Assembly: GCF_019884725.1 (NCBI RefSeq)
Contig: NZ_CP082322.1
Span: forward strand, 124,001-188,000
Reading direction: 5' to 3'
Length of the DNA: 64,000 nucleotides
From: Leucobacter tenebrionis
Lineage (GTDB): Bacteria; Actinomycetota; Actinomycetes; Actinomycetales; Microbacteriaceae
The notes beneath the pieces are model-generated. The model made no database searches. It worked only from the letters and a program-made list of their open reading frames with translations, and was not told the origin of the DNA. Position numbers and translations under genes: made by a program. Shown in pieces: positions 1-8,001 of the stretch. Numbering within the stretch: the stretch's first letter is position 1; every line of letters starts with the position of its first letter.

Positions 1-1248
1 GATCCGGGCGCCGATCCCGAACCCCCAGGCCGACAGCAGGGGAGCGAAGACCATCGACTGCAGCAGGTACCCGCTCAGTGAGCGCCTTCCCAGTGCCGAG
101 ACCGCGCGCGTCACCGCGCCGGGGCCGGGCTTCGGCCGAGCGCTGTTTCTCCCGGGCTGCAGGCGTATCCCGATCAGACCGAAGAGCGCGGCGTAGCCGA
201 TGCCGCCCGCCACGCCCGCGAGCTGGTCGAGCAACGCGAGCGCCCAGGCGATGGGCTCGAGAGCCGGAAGCAGGCCGAGGTAGAGCAGTGCCATCGGTGC
301 TGCGAGGAGTGCGCTGATGAGGATGCCCCAAGCGGCGACGGCGCCGAGGCCGACGCGCGACGCCGCGCCCTCCAGCCAGCGGTGGCGCCCGGCGATCCAG
401 CCGAGCAGCACGCACGCGGGCACGAGCAGGGAGAGCACGGTCGTCGGCGTCGCCACGAACCAGAGGCCGAGCCGCGCGAGCAGCGCCCACCCGTATCCCG
501 CGATGCCGCTCAGCATGTCCGCGTTCGTGCCGAGCGTGTCGTCGGTGAAGATCGCCTGAGTGATTTCGGGCGCCGCGGCGGCTATCAGCAGTGCGAAGCC
601 CAGCATCGCGGCGGCGCCGAAGGCGAAGAGGATCAGCATCGTCCAGACCGCGAACCGCAGCACGCGATCCGAGTGCCGGAACAGCGTGGCGGTGAGCACA
701 AGGCCGGTCAGACCGTACGCACCGAGGATGTCGCCCCCGAACAGCAGCATCGCGTGCGCGAAGCCGAACGCAAGGAGCCACCAGTGGCGCCGCCAGAGCA
801 TGCCCCGCACCGCGGACTGCGACACTCCACGTGCCTCGCGCGAGCGCGCGAACTGCACCATTCCGTATCCGAAGAGGAACGCGAACATGGGGTAGACCCT
901 CGCGTCGACGAAGAGGATGGTCAGCGCCGAGAGGGCGCGGTCCACCGGTGACCCTTCTGTCGGGTGCGTCGTGTAGGGCGGGATGTCGTGCCCCCAGAGA
1001 TATGCGGAGACGTTTGCGACCGCGATGAGCAGCAGCATCCAGCCGCGGGCGAGATCGGGGGCGAGCGCTCGCGCCTCGGGGTGCGGCGACTGCGTTCGAT
1101 GCGGGATCGCCGGAGCGGGCTCGGACGGAGCGGGTTCGGACGGAGCTGGCTCGGGCGGAGCGGGCTCGGGCGGAGCTGGCTCGGACGGGGCTGGCTCGGA
1201 CTGAGCTGGCTCCGACTGAGCTGGCTCGGGCGGAGGCTGTGGATGCAA
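1..1248 (-). CDS. DUF418 (YeiB-like) membrane protein, 3' end cut by window edge
   Basis: The minus strand is open from about 1248 to the window edge. It reads a Pro/Ala/Glu-rich leader, then APDLARGWMLLLIAVANVSA and further hydrophobic segments. Near the edge it reads GRRSLSGYLLQSMVFAPLL, which matches the C-terminal DUF418 region. The family is polytopic membrane proteins of unknown transport or transfer function. I chose TTG at 1248 because AGGGAG lies just upstream. The frame has a stop further upstream near 1330 and no better start. The first about 50 residues are a tandem SEPAP/PEPAP repeat, unusual for the family and probably produced by repeat expansion. I estimate only some tens of residues are missing at the C terminus. 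Confidence 0.75.
   Translation of the reverse strand, partial: MHPQPPPEPAQSEPAQSEPAPSEPAPPEPAPPEPAPSEPAPSEPAPAIPHRTQSPHPEARALAPDLARGWMLLLIAVANVSAYLWGHDIPPYTTHPTEGSPVDRALSALTILFVDARVYPMFAFLFGYGMVQFARSREARGVSQSAVRGMLWRRHWWLLAFGFAHAMLLFGGDILGAYGLTGLVLTATLFRHSDRVLRFAVWTMLILFAFGAAAMLGFALLIAAAAPEITQAIFTDDTLGTNADMLSGIAGYGWALLARLGLWFVATPTTVLSLLVPACVLLGWIAGRHRWLEGAASRVGLGAVAAWGILISALLAAPMALLYLGLLPALEPIAWALALLDQLAGVAGGIGYAALFGLIGIRLQPGRNSARPKPGPGAVTRAVSALGRRSLSGYLLQSMVFAPLLSAWGFGIGARI
1100..1236 (-). repeat. 12-bp tandem repeat coding SEPAP/PEPAP units
   Basis: Imperfect repeats of GGAGCTGGCTCG-type 12/15-mers code a Pro-Ala-Glu-rich leader in front of the first membrane segment of the DUF418 protein. 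The units vary at a few positions, as expected for an old slippage array. Confidence 0.7.
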
Positions 1249-1592
1249 GGAACTCCCTGGACGAGACCCGTCGGGGGCGAGCTCCGTCAGTGACGAGACC
1301 CGTCGTCGACGAGTGAGACACGGTTGTCACCTATTCAACCAGGGTCCGTGAAGCAGCGAGCCGTCCAGCGGCGCAGATCTGCCCAGAAGCACAGCCGATG
1401 CGCCGGTTTCTTGTGTTTGACGGCTGATCGGTGCGTGTGGCGTCGTTCTTGGCGCCCGAGCCTGCGAGGGTCTGAGTGGGAGGAGCGGCTATGGGCGGGG
1501 ATGTGTGGGTGGGCGTGTGGAAGAGTCGTTAGACGGGAGGTGCCGTGCGGATGCGGCGCGGGCGAGCGAGAGGGAGGTGCGCGCAGTCCTTA

Positions 1593-1620
1593 AACTGACA
1601 TAATATCGATTATCATGCAC
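1593..1620 (-). other. dif-like XerC/XerD recombination site (candidate)
   Basis: Read on the minus strand, this is an 11-6-11 arrangement: arm GTGCATGATAA, centre TCGATA, arm TTATGTCAGTT. The right arm matches the conserved XerD-binding arm of bacterial dif sites (TTATGT(T/C)A..T). The left arm ends in ATAA as XerC arms do. This could be the chromosomal dif, a dif copy carried by an integrated element, or a chance palindrome. Only the pattern is seen; recombination is inferred. Confidence 0.4.
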
Positions 1621-1652
1621 TGGGCGCTTGCGCCCTCGTGCATGATAATCGA
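1606..1652. repeat. Nested perfect inverted repeat (15-bp outer, 6-bp inner)
   Basis: The outer arms TCGATTATCATGCAC (1606-1620) and GTGCATGATAATCGA (1638-1652) are perfectly complementary. Between them GGGCGC-TT-GCGCCC (1622-1635) forms a second perfect stem. The outer arm repeats the XerC-like arm of the dif-like site in opposite orientation. It could fold as one long cruciform or as a terminator of the PASTA gene, but there is no clear T-tract. Confidence 0.85.
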
Positions 1653-1676
1653 CCGGGAAACGGCACTGACCCGGTC
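1651..1676. repeat. Second hairpin, 7-bp arms
   Basis: GACCGGG (1651-1657) pairs with CCCGGTC (1670-1676) around a 12-nt loop. It overlaps the end of the long palindrome by two bases, so the two hairpins are stacked between the dif-like site and the PASTA gene stop. Confidence 0.6.
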
Positions 1677-1711
1677 GTAGTGACCTAGGAGTTTTTCGCT
1701 TTGCGGATGCA

Positions 1712-2881
1712 TTATCCGCACTGAACGAATGCGAAGGCGCCCGTCGATGTCAGTTCTCTGACGACCTTGCCGTTCCGGAGAATCTGGCAGGTAATGGTGT
1801 CGCCGTCCTGGAGCTGCGCATTAAAGACTGCGGTTCCGGTATCAGTCGGAAAGGTTACTTCCCATGGGAGGCTGACTCCTGTTGCCTGTTGAATGCTGAA
1901 TGCCCCAGGAGCTGCCCATGTAACCGCCGAGACAGAACCATTTCCGAGTATCCGATATGTCGTGGAAGGGCCTGGGACCGTTAGGAGAATCTCCGTATCT
2001 TTTGGGATGATGCTGCCCGCGGGAATGCTTTGGGCGGTAACCTCAAATGTTGAAGATGTCGACGTAGACGTATTGGGGAAGTTTTTGAGGGCTTCTCTTG
2101 CTTCCCTCAATGGTTTTCCCACGACGTCCGGCATGACGTATCCCGTTGATAGCGAGATGGAAGTAAAAGGCTCAAGCGTTGTGCCGGCTGCAATATCTGA
2201 GGAGATGACGTGATCACCATCACCCACTGAGACTGCTTTTAGCCCAATCGTTTCAAGCGCTATTACAGCGTCCTGGAGTTTCTGTCCTGAGACGTCGGGC
2301 ATGATGATTTCAGGAATATCGAATTCGAGTTCTATTACTGATCCGGCTGGAGAAATCTCGCCCGCCTGAATGCTTTGCGCTGAGATTGGCCAACTGGATC
2401 CCGGGGCATTGTCTTCTAGCCCGTCTTCAAACTCGAACTCCCCCTGATCTGCCAGTTCTTTGGCGTCGATTAGCGTCACTCCAACGAAATCTGGCACTTC
2501 GACTTTTCGTGGTCCTACTATGATCTGTACTTCGTCTCCAGCTCTCACTGCCTCGCCTGCTGCAGGGACCTGCTTTGCGACGTTCTGGTTGAATTCACGA
2601 AGCTCTCCCACTGAAGGGGGAATCGTCGTGGAGGCGATGAGATCGACTTCTTCGAGCATATGAATAGCGCCGGATGGCATTCGACCCAGCACATCGGGAA
2701 CTGTTCGTCTTTGAGAAAAGTCGTGAACTAACCAAATGCCACCAACAGCGAATAACAAGAGACCTATTCCAAACGCCGTGATCTTTATGCGCGCCTGGTT
2801 ACTGAGTCCCCAGAGAAGCTTTCTGGGCGCGGAGCTAGAACTGCCTGGGACGTCGGGGTCTCTGAAGGAGTCTTCTTCCAT
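1712..2881 (-). CDS. PASTA-repeat membrane protein with MmpS-like C-terminal domain
   Basis: The protein has 389 residues: a short cytoplasmic N terminus, one membrane segment (about 34-52), four PASTA-like repeats (about 60-123, 128-190, 193-247, 249-303; each opens with a VPDV/MPDV-type motif) and a C-terminal domain (308-389). That last domain resembles the extracytoplasmic part of MmpS proteins, with VSLPWEV and a Cys365/Cys388 pair around ITCQILRNGKVV. PASTA repeats usually bind peptidoglycan fragments, so an extracytoplasmic wall-binding role is inferred. There is no kinase domain. GC is clearly lower (about 50% by eye) than in all neighbours, which suggests transfer. A -10-like TAGATT (2889-2894 on the minus strand) sits 7 nt before the ATG and there is no Shine-Dalgarno, so the mRNA may be leaderless. 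Confidence 0.8.
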   Translation of the reverse strand: MEEDSFRDPDVPGSSSSAPRKLLWGLSNQARIKITAFGIGLLLFAVGGIWLVHDFSQRRTVPDVLGRMPSGAIHMLEEVDLIASTTIPPSVGELREFNQNVAKQVPAAGEAVRAGDEVQIIVGPRKVEVPDFVGVTLIDAKELADQGEFEFEDGLEDNAPGSSWPISAQSIQAGEISPAGSVIELEFDIPEIIMPDVSGQKLQDAVIALETIGLKAVSVGDGDHVISSDIAAGTTLEPFTSISLSTGYVMPDVVGKPLREAREALKNFPNTSTSTSSTFEVTAQSIPAGSIIPKDTEILLTVPGPSTTYRILGNGSVSAVTWAAPGAFSIQQATGVSLPWEVTFPTDTGTAVFNAQLQDGDTITCQILRNGKVVRELTSTGAFAFVQCG

Positions 2882-2963
2882 AACGCTTAATCTATCGGCT
2901 GTGTAGGTTCCCCCCCAGTCGTAGTTGGTAGCGCGCCGACGATGTGCTACGGAAAGTACCTGA

Positions 2964-2991
2964 TCTGCGCATGTTGCGCATTATGTCAGCT
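2964..2991 (+). other. Second dif-like sequence (candidate), inverted relative to the first
   Basis: The plus strand reads arm TCTGCGCATGT, centre TGCGCA, arm TTATGTCAGCT. The right arm is a good XerD-type arm and the left shares TGCGCAT with the E. coli dif XerC arm. It overlaps the stop codon of the PAP2 gene. ATTATGTCAG here and CTGACATAAT at 1596-1605 form a perfect 10-bp inverted repeat around the low-GC gene. Confidence 0.3.
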
Positions 2992-3774
2992 TCTCCCCAC
3001 GCTGAGCAGCAGCAGCGCGCGAGACGCGAGCGTCGTCGCTCCGATGCAGCCGAGCTCCCCCGCGGTCAGGAGCGTCACGGCGTTCTCGTTCCATACGGCA
3101 ATCGCACCGAGCACGAGCGCTCCGGCGACCATGAGCCAGCCGATCACCAACAGGCTCACCGCCACCGTGCGTCCTAGGGCGATGCTCCCCCGCGAGGTCG
3201 CGGGGCGGATCAGGCACGCGAGCGCGAACGCCGCGGTGCCGAGCGCGATCCCGCCCAGCACATCGCTCGGTCGATGCCATCCGTACGCGAGCAGCTGCCA
3301 GCCCACCGCGGCGAGCAGCGCCGCGCCGCCCACTGCGACGATGCCGCGCGCCCGCGTCGGAACCGCCCAGACGAGCGCGGCGGTGACCGCGGTGAACACG
3401 GTCATGTGTCCGCTCGGGAACGTGTTCGGCACGTCGAGGTCGAAGAGCTGCGGGCGAGTCAGCCACACCTGCTTGAGCAGCTGCGACGCGACGATCGCGA
3501 GCACGGGGATCACCGTGACGACGATCGCGCGCCGGATCCCGTGCGAGAGCAGCGCGATCACCGCGACGACGCCCAGTGCGATCGCCACTGCCGGAATCGA
3601 GACCAGGTTCAACGGCGGTGGCGGGCTGTACGTGAACTCCGCGGCGTCGAGCGCCGTGTCCTCGGCGCGCTGTCCGAGTTCGAGCTGCACGCCGAGCACA
3701 TACGCGCCGACGCCCACGGCGATCCAGAACATCGCGAACCAGAGAGCCCGCCTGCGGCCTCCCCCGCCGATCAT
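2986..3774 (-). CDS. PAP2-superfamily phosphatase, membrane-bound
   Basis: A 262-residue polytopic protein of the phosphatidic acid phosphatase type 2 / vanadium haloperoxidase superfamily. Its three signature motifs are visible: KQVWLTRP (K-x6-RP), PSGHMT, and YGWHRPSDVLGG with the catalytic His and following Asp. Such proteins dephosphorylate lipid phosphates such as undecaprenyl or phosphatidyl-glycerol phosphates at the membrane; the substrate here is unknown. The ATG at 3774 overlaps the stop of the SpoU gene (ATGA), so it is translationally coupled as the last gene of a three-gene run (hydrolase, SpoU, PAP2). Its stop codon lies inside the second dif-like sequence. Confidence 0.85.
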   Translation of the reverse strand: MIGGGGRRRALWFAMFWIAVGVGAYVLGVQLELGQRAEDTALDAAEFTYSPPPPLNLVSIPAVAIALGVVAVIALLSHGIRRAIVVTVIPVLAIVASQLLKQVWLTRPQLFDLDVPNTFPSGHMTVFTAVTAALVWAVPTRARGIVAVGGAALLAAVGWQLLAYGWHRPSDVLGGIALGTAAFALACLIRPATSRGSIALGRTVAVSLLVIGWLMVAGALVLGAIAVWNENAVTLLTAGELGCIGATTLASRALLLLSVGRS

Positions 3775-4724
3775 GCCGGGCTCTCCGATCCTGCTGCGGT
3801 CGTCGAGCCGGTCATGACCTCGGACCCGGCAGCGCCGCCCTGCCGTGCGTCGATCTGGTCCTCCGGTCCGGCATAGGGCGCGCTCCCCTGCTCGGGCGCT
3901 CCCCCGCTCCTCCGGCGATCGGCGGTGCGCACCGCCCAGAGCGCGAGTGCCGCCGCGGTCGCGACGTTGAGCGAGTCGACGCCGTGCTCCATCGGGATCA
4001 CGACCGACCGAGCGGCCGAGGCCAGCGCGCGTCGCGACAGCCCGGGGCCCTCGGATCCGAACAGCAGGGCCAGGCGCTCGGGCAGCTCGCTCACGTAATC
4101 CGCGAGGTCCTCGGCGTCCTCGCGCAGCGCGAAGGCGGTCAGTTCGTACCCCTCCTCGCGGAACATCGGCCCCGCGATCGGCCACTCGGGCAGGCGCGCC
4201 CACGGCACCTGGAGCACGGCGCCCATACTTACCCGCACCGCGCGACGATACAGCGGATCGGCGCAGGCCGGCGACAGCAGCACCGCATCGGCGCCGAGCG
4301 CCGCGACCGAGCGGAAGATGGCGCCGACGTTGGTGTGGTCGGTGAGATCCTCGAGCACGACCACGCGCGTCGAGGCGCGCAGCAGCTCGACCGGATCGAG
4401 CGGGGCGGGCCTGTGCATCGATGCGAGCGCGCCTCGGTGCATGTGGAAGCCGGTGAGCGCCTCGAGCTGCCGCGGCTCCCCCACGTACACCGGCACGTCG
4501 GGATGACCCGCGAGCAGGGGCTCGACTCCCGGCAGCCACTCCTCGAGCAGCAGCACCGAGCGTGGGCGGTGGCCCGCGCGGAGCGCACGCTCGATCACCT
4601 TCGGGGATTCCGCGAGGTACAGCCCCTCCTCCGGTTCGCGCACGCGGCGCAGCGCCACGTCCGTCAATCGGGTGTAGTCGGCGAGCTCGGGTGCGGCGAG
4701 ATCGTCGATGCGGGTGAGCTTCAC
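3771..4724 (-). CDS. TrmH/SpoU-family RNA 2'-O-methyltransferase
   Basis: A 317-residue SPOUT methyltransferase. The N-terminal about 110 residues form the substrate-binding domain (YLAESPKVIERALRAG). The C-terminal half carries the trefoil-knot motifs: HTNVGAIFRSVAALGADAVL (motif 1), LFGSEGPGLSRR (motif 2) and IPMEHGVDSLNVATAAALAL (motif 3), which bind S-adenosylmethionine. It methylates ribose 2'-O of a tRNA or 23S rRNA; the exact site cannot be told. A GTG start overlaps the hydrolase stop (4721-4724). A short polar tail after about residue 280 is rich in Gly/Ser/Ala and probably disordered. Confidence 0.88.
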   Translation of the reverse strand: MKLTRIDDLAAPELADYTRLTDVALRRVREPEEGLYLAESPKVIERALRAGHRPRSVLLLEEWLPGVEPLLAGHPDVPVYVGEPRQLEALTGFHMHRGALASMHRPAPLDPVELLRASTRVVVLEDLTDHTNVGAIFRSVAALGADAVLLSPACADPLYRRAVRVSMGAVLQVPWARLPEWPIAGPMFREEGYELTAFALREDAEDLADYVSELPERLALLFGSEGPGLSRRALASAARSVVIPMEHGVDSLNVATAAALALWAVRTADRRRSGGAPEQGSAPYAGPEDQIDARQGGAAGSEVMTGSTTAAGSESPA

Positions 4725-5701
4725 GCGGCCGCCTCGCTCTCGCGCACCCGGGAGCCGGCGAGGAACTCCGAGACGAAGGCGACCGCGTCATCGACGGCCT
4801 CGTAGTGCACGAGGTGGCCGGTGCCCGGGATGATTCGCAGCCGCGATCCGGCCACCCGGTGCTGCAGCTCGAGCTGCTTCTGCAGCGGCGTGATGTCGTC
4901 GCGCTCCCCCGCGATCAGCAGCGTCGGCATGGTGAACGCCGACGCGAACTCGGGGACGGTGTGCGACACGGAGGCGCGGAACGCCTGCAGCAGCGTGGTC
5001 GGATCCGAGAAGGTGCTGAAGTAGGCGCTGTGCTGTCCGTGGATCCAGGATCGCAGCGCGGGATCGCCGGTCTTCGCCATGACCTCGCTCATCACCCGCA
5101 CGATCAGCGGATTGCCGAGCAGCTCGCGCGCGGCGCGACCGGGCAGCAGCTCGGCGGCGCGGTAGTAACCGATGGCCAGCTGCGTCAGAGCGGCCTGGGG
5201 CCCCTCGAGGGCGGGCGCGGAGATCGGGTTGATGAGGATCAGCCTGCTCGGCGCCAACCCGCTGGCGATGGCGGAGGCGACGACGAGCGAGCCGAACGAG
5301 TGGCCCAGCACCGCGAAGCCGTGTCGCTCGGTGGAGTCGGCGGAGCCGTGCGGATCGTTGGAGCCGTGCGGATCGTTGGAGCCGTGCGGATCGGTGGATC
5401 CACCGGAGCCGCCGGGTGCGATCTCCCGCGCGAACGCGCGCAGCCACTCGCCGTAGAGTTCGAGGTCGTGCTCTCGACCGGGGATCGCCGGGGACTTCCC
5501 GAACCCGGGCAGATCGGGCACGATCGCCCGCACCCCCGGCAGCGCCTCGACGAGACCCTGAGCGAGGCCCTCGAGGCCGTGGTGGTCGCCGCGGAACCCG
5601 TGCACGAGCAGCAGCGGAGCGGCCTCGGGGTCGCCGTACTGCCACGCGCGGGTGTCGATACCGAGCGTCGGCACGCGCAGAAGAGTCGGAGAAACGGTCA
5701 C
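4721..5701 (-). CDS. Alpha/beta hydrolase
   Basis: A 326-residue alpha/beta-hydrolase fold enzyme: oxyanion loop LLVHGFRGDHHG, nucleophile elbow GHSFGS, acid in AGERDDITP and catalytic His in GTGHLVHYEA. The substrate is unknown. The chosen GTG gives MTVSPTLLRVPTLGID, just before the first beta strand, although its Shine-Dalgarno (GGGGA) is very close. An odd feature is a Gly/Ser/Asp/His-rich insert before the nucleophile strand, made by an exact 18-bp repeat (SNDPHG units). It heads the hydrolase-SpoU-PAP2 run and is divergent from the exonuclease gene. Confidence 0.82.
   Translation of the reverse strand: MTVSPTLLRVPTLGIDTRAWQYGDPEAAPLLLVHGFRGDHHGLEGLAQGLVEALPGVRAIVPDLPGFGKSPAIPGREHDLELYGEWLRAFAREIAPGGSGGSTDPHGSNDPHGSNDPHGSADSTERHGFAVLGHSFGSLVVASAIASGLAPSRLILINPISAPALEGPQAALTQLAIGYYRAAELLPGRAARELLGNPLIVRVMSEVMAKTGDPALRSWIHGQHSAYFSTFSDPTTLLQAFRASVSHTVPEFASAFTMPTLLIAGERDDITPLQKQLELQHRVAGSRLRIIPGTGHLVHYEAVDDAVAFVSEFLAGSRVRESEAAA
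5342..5395 (-). repeat. 18-bp tandem repeat x3 inside the hydrolase gene
   Basis: Three units of GGAGCCGTGCGGATCGTT (the last with one change) at 5342, 5360 and 5378. They code repeated Asn/Asp-Pro-His-Gly-Ser in the loop before the nucleophile strand and keep the frame. Confidence 0.9.
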
Positions 5702-5790
5702 TCCCCGATGGTACCCGTGAGCTCCTGGCAGCGCCCTGCGGGCGAGTGTCGGCGGTGCTCGATAGCATTCTGGAGAACGAAAGGATCCCC

Positions 5791-6489
5791 GTGACCCAAG
5801 AACTCCCGCTCTGGGCGGCGAACCTCGCGGTGTTCGACACCGAGACCACCGGCATCGACACCTCACACGCGCGCGTCGTGAGCTCGACGATCGCCCTGCT
5901 CGGACCGGCCAGCGAGGTGCAGGAGCGCTATGACTGGCTGCTCGACCCCGGTGTCGAGATTCCCGAGCCGGCGGCCAGGGTGCACGGCATCACCACCGAG
6001 ATCGCCCGGGCGAGCGGCATCGAGGCCGCGGTCGGCGTGCAGCAGATCGTGACCCAGCTGCTGGAGATGATCGAGCGAGGCTTCCCGATCGTGGCGTACA
6101 ACGCCCCCTTCGATCTCACCCTGCTCGCAGCCGAGGCCGCGCGTCACGGTGTCGCCTGGCCGGGTGAGCTCTCGCCGGTGCTCGATCCGCTGATCCTCGA
6201 CAAGCAATTCGACCGTTACCGCAGAGGCAAGCGCACGCTCGAGGCGGTCGCGGCTCATCACGGCGTCGAGATCGGAACCGCCCACGACGCGGGCGACGAC
6301 GCCATCGCGGCGGGCCGTGTGCTGCAGTGCATCGCCCGCAAGTACGCCGACGTGATCCCGGGCGACCTCGACGAACTGCATCGCGCGCAGGTCTCGTGGG
6401 CCGCCGCGCAGGCCGAGAGCTTCCAGGAGTATATGCGCCGGGTGCGCGATCCCTCGTTCATCGCCGACGGGCGGTGGCCGATACGCTGA
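5791..6489 (+). CDS. DnaQ-like 3'-5' exonuclease (DEDDh)
   Basis: A 232-residue exonuclease domain protein with the three Exo motifs: FDTETTG (Asp, Glu), VAYNAPFDL (Asp) and HDAGDDAIAAGRVL (His, Asp). The residues required for two-metal 3'-5' exonuclease chemistry are all present. It is a free-standing proofreading/processing-type exonuclease, not fused to a polymerase. The GTG start at 5791 follows GAAAGGA with good spacing. The C-terminal about 40 residues are helical and lack a known domain. The true cellular substrate (DNA or RNA ends) cannot be told. Confidence 0.85.
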   Translation: MTQELPLWAANLAVFDTETTGIDTSHARVVSSTIALLGPASEVQERYDWLLDPGVEIPEPAARVHGITTEIARASGIEAAVGVQQIVTQLLEMIERGFPIVAYNAPFDLTLLAAEAARHGVAWPGELSPVLDPLILDKQFDRYRRGKRTLEAVAAHHGVEIGTAHDAGDDAIAAGRVLQCIARKYADVIPGDLDELHRAQVSWAAAQAESFQEYMRRVRDPSFIADGRWPIR

Positions 6490-6600
6490 GCGACTGGCGC
6501 TGCGCGACTGGCGCTGAGCGACCGGCGCTGCGCAACCGGCGTTGCCCGCCGGCGGGCGACGGATGGCGACCGGGGGCCGGGGGCCGGGGGCCGGGGCCGG
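6488..6600. repeat. 14-bp tandem repeat x4 followed by GGGGGCC repeats
   Basis: Four near-identical 14-mers of type GAGCGACTGGCGCT start at 6488, 6502, 6516 and 6530, just at and after the exonuclease stop. About 30 bp further on, a run of GGGGGCC-type heptamers (6570-6600) follows. The rest of the 240-bp gap shows no gene. Confidence 0.8.
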
Positions 6601-6680
6601 GCACCGGTCGGCGAGCATCTCGGCGAGCGCCGCATGGCCGGGCGCGGCCCGACCGGCGGCGCATCCCGTGCTGCGGGCAC

Positions 6681-6710
6681 AAAAATGGCGGAGGCACTGC
6701 CTCCGCCATT
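6681..6710 (-). terminator. Rho-independent terminator of rpmE2
   Basis: AATGGCGGAGGCA (6684-6696) pairs perfectly with TGCCTCCGCCATT (6698-6710). The A-run at 6681-6685 becomes a U-tract on the minus strand. It lies 18 bp past the rpmE2 stop. Confidence 0.9.
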
Positions 6711-6728
6711 CTCGTTGAATCCGAGCGC

Positions 6729-6977
6729 TTACGCGCCGAAGCCCTTGAAGCGCTGGTTGAACTTCTCGACGCGACCGGCCGAGTCCATGATGCGCTGCTT
6801 GCCCGTGTAGAACGGGTGCGAGGCGCTGGAGATCTCGACGTCGATGACGGGGTAGGTCTCGCCGTCGAGCTCGATCGTCTTGTCGCTGGTGAGCGTGGAG
6901 CGGGTGAGGAACGTCTCCCCCGAGGCCAGGTCGCGGAAAACGATTGCGTTGTACTCGGGGTGGATGTCGGTCTTCAT
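6729..6977 (-). CDS. rpmE2: 50S ribosomal protein bL31, type B
   Basis: An 82-residue bL31 of the zinc-free B type. It has [26 protein letters not shown] and [21 protein letters not shown] but no CxxC zinc ribbon. Type B paralogues usually replace the zinc-binding form under zinc limitation, often through Zur. I see no clear Zur box; a small inverted repeat GGTGTG/CACACC (7006-7011, 7018-7023) lies just upstream and could be an operator. AAGGAA is well placed before the ATG. The gene is monocistronic with its own terminator. Confidence 0.95.
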   Translation of the reverse strand: MKTDIHPEYNAIVFRDLASGETFLTRSTLTSDKTIELDGETYPVIDVEISSASHPFYTGKQRIMDSAGRVEKFNQRFKGFGA

Positions 6978-7005
6978 GAGTGTTCCTTATTGTTGCCTTG
7001 ATGAT

Positions 7006-7023
7006 GGTGTGTAACAGCACACC
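7006..7023 (-). promoter_or_regulatory. Short inverted repeat upstream of rpmE2
   Basis: GGTGTG (7006-7011) and CACACC (7018-7023) form an 18-bp interrupted palindrome 29 bp before the rpmE2 start. This is operator-like in position, but the regulator is unknown. Confidence 0.3.
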
Positions 7024-7080
7024 TTGAGGACTTGGGATCTGCGGCGGCGCCGCACCAAGGATCTAGCTTATCAGACGATA

Positions 7081-7170
7081 CGGTCGTTCCCCGTGAGAAT
7101 CTGGAGGTGTCGAGCTGGCCGGCGCTCTGGGTCCGACGACCGGCCCATCCCCGTGAGAATCCGCACGTGT

Positions 7171-7171
<1 letters not shown>
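7081..7171. repeat. Pair of 31-bp direct repeats exactly 60 bp apart
   Basis: The exact core CCCCGTGAGAATC occurs at 7089-7101 and 7149-7161. It is flanked by matching CGG at the left and GTGTC at the right of each copy. Both copies lie in the gap between rpmE2 and the ABC ATPase stop. Confidence 0.75.
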
Positions 7172-7956
<785 letters not shown>

Positions 7957-8001
7957 GGGTTCTAGCCTATCGCCCCGGGCGGGCGCACTAGGCTGCTTCT
8001 C

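Larger units (their letters stand above)
1249..1711. other. 463-bp gene-free region with dif-like site and two hairpins
   Basis: No credible gene lies here. The left part (1320-1560) is ordinary GC-rich sequence. From about 1590 the composition turns AT-richer and carries the dif-like sequence and the nested inverted repeats listed separately. It lies 3' of the PASTA gene and 5' of the DUF418 gene, so it may hold the terminator of the first and the promoter of the second. Confidence 0.6.

Noticed and set aside
1606-1652. Nested palindrome as a simple rho-independent terminator of the PASTA gene
   Set aside because: It is possible, but there is no U-tract on the minus strand and the arm duplicates a dif-like half-site, so I kept the recombination-site reading as the main one.
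2986-4791. 601-codon open frame spanning PAP2 and the SpoU gene
   Set aside because: Only the part from 3774 down has family motifs; the rest is an antisense/alternate-frame shadow of the SpoU gene, with Arg/Ala-rich composition.
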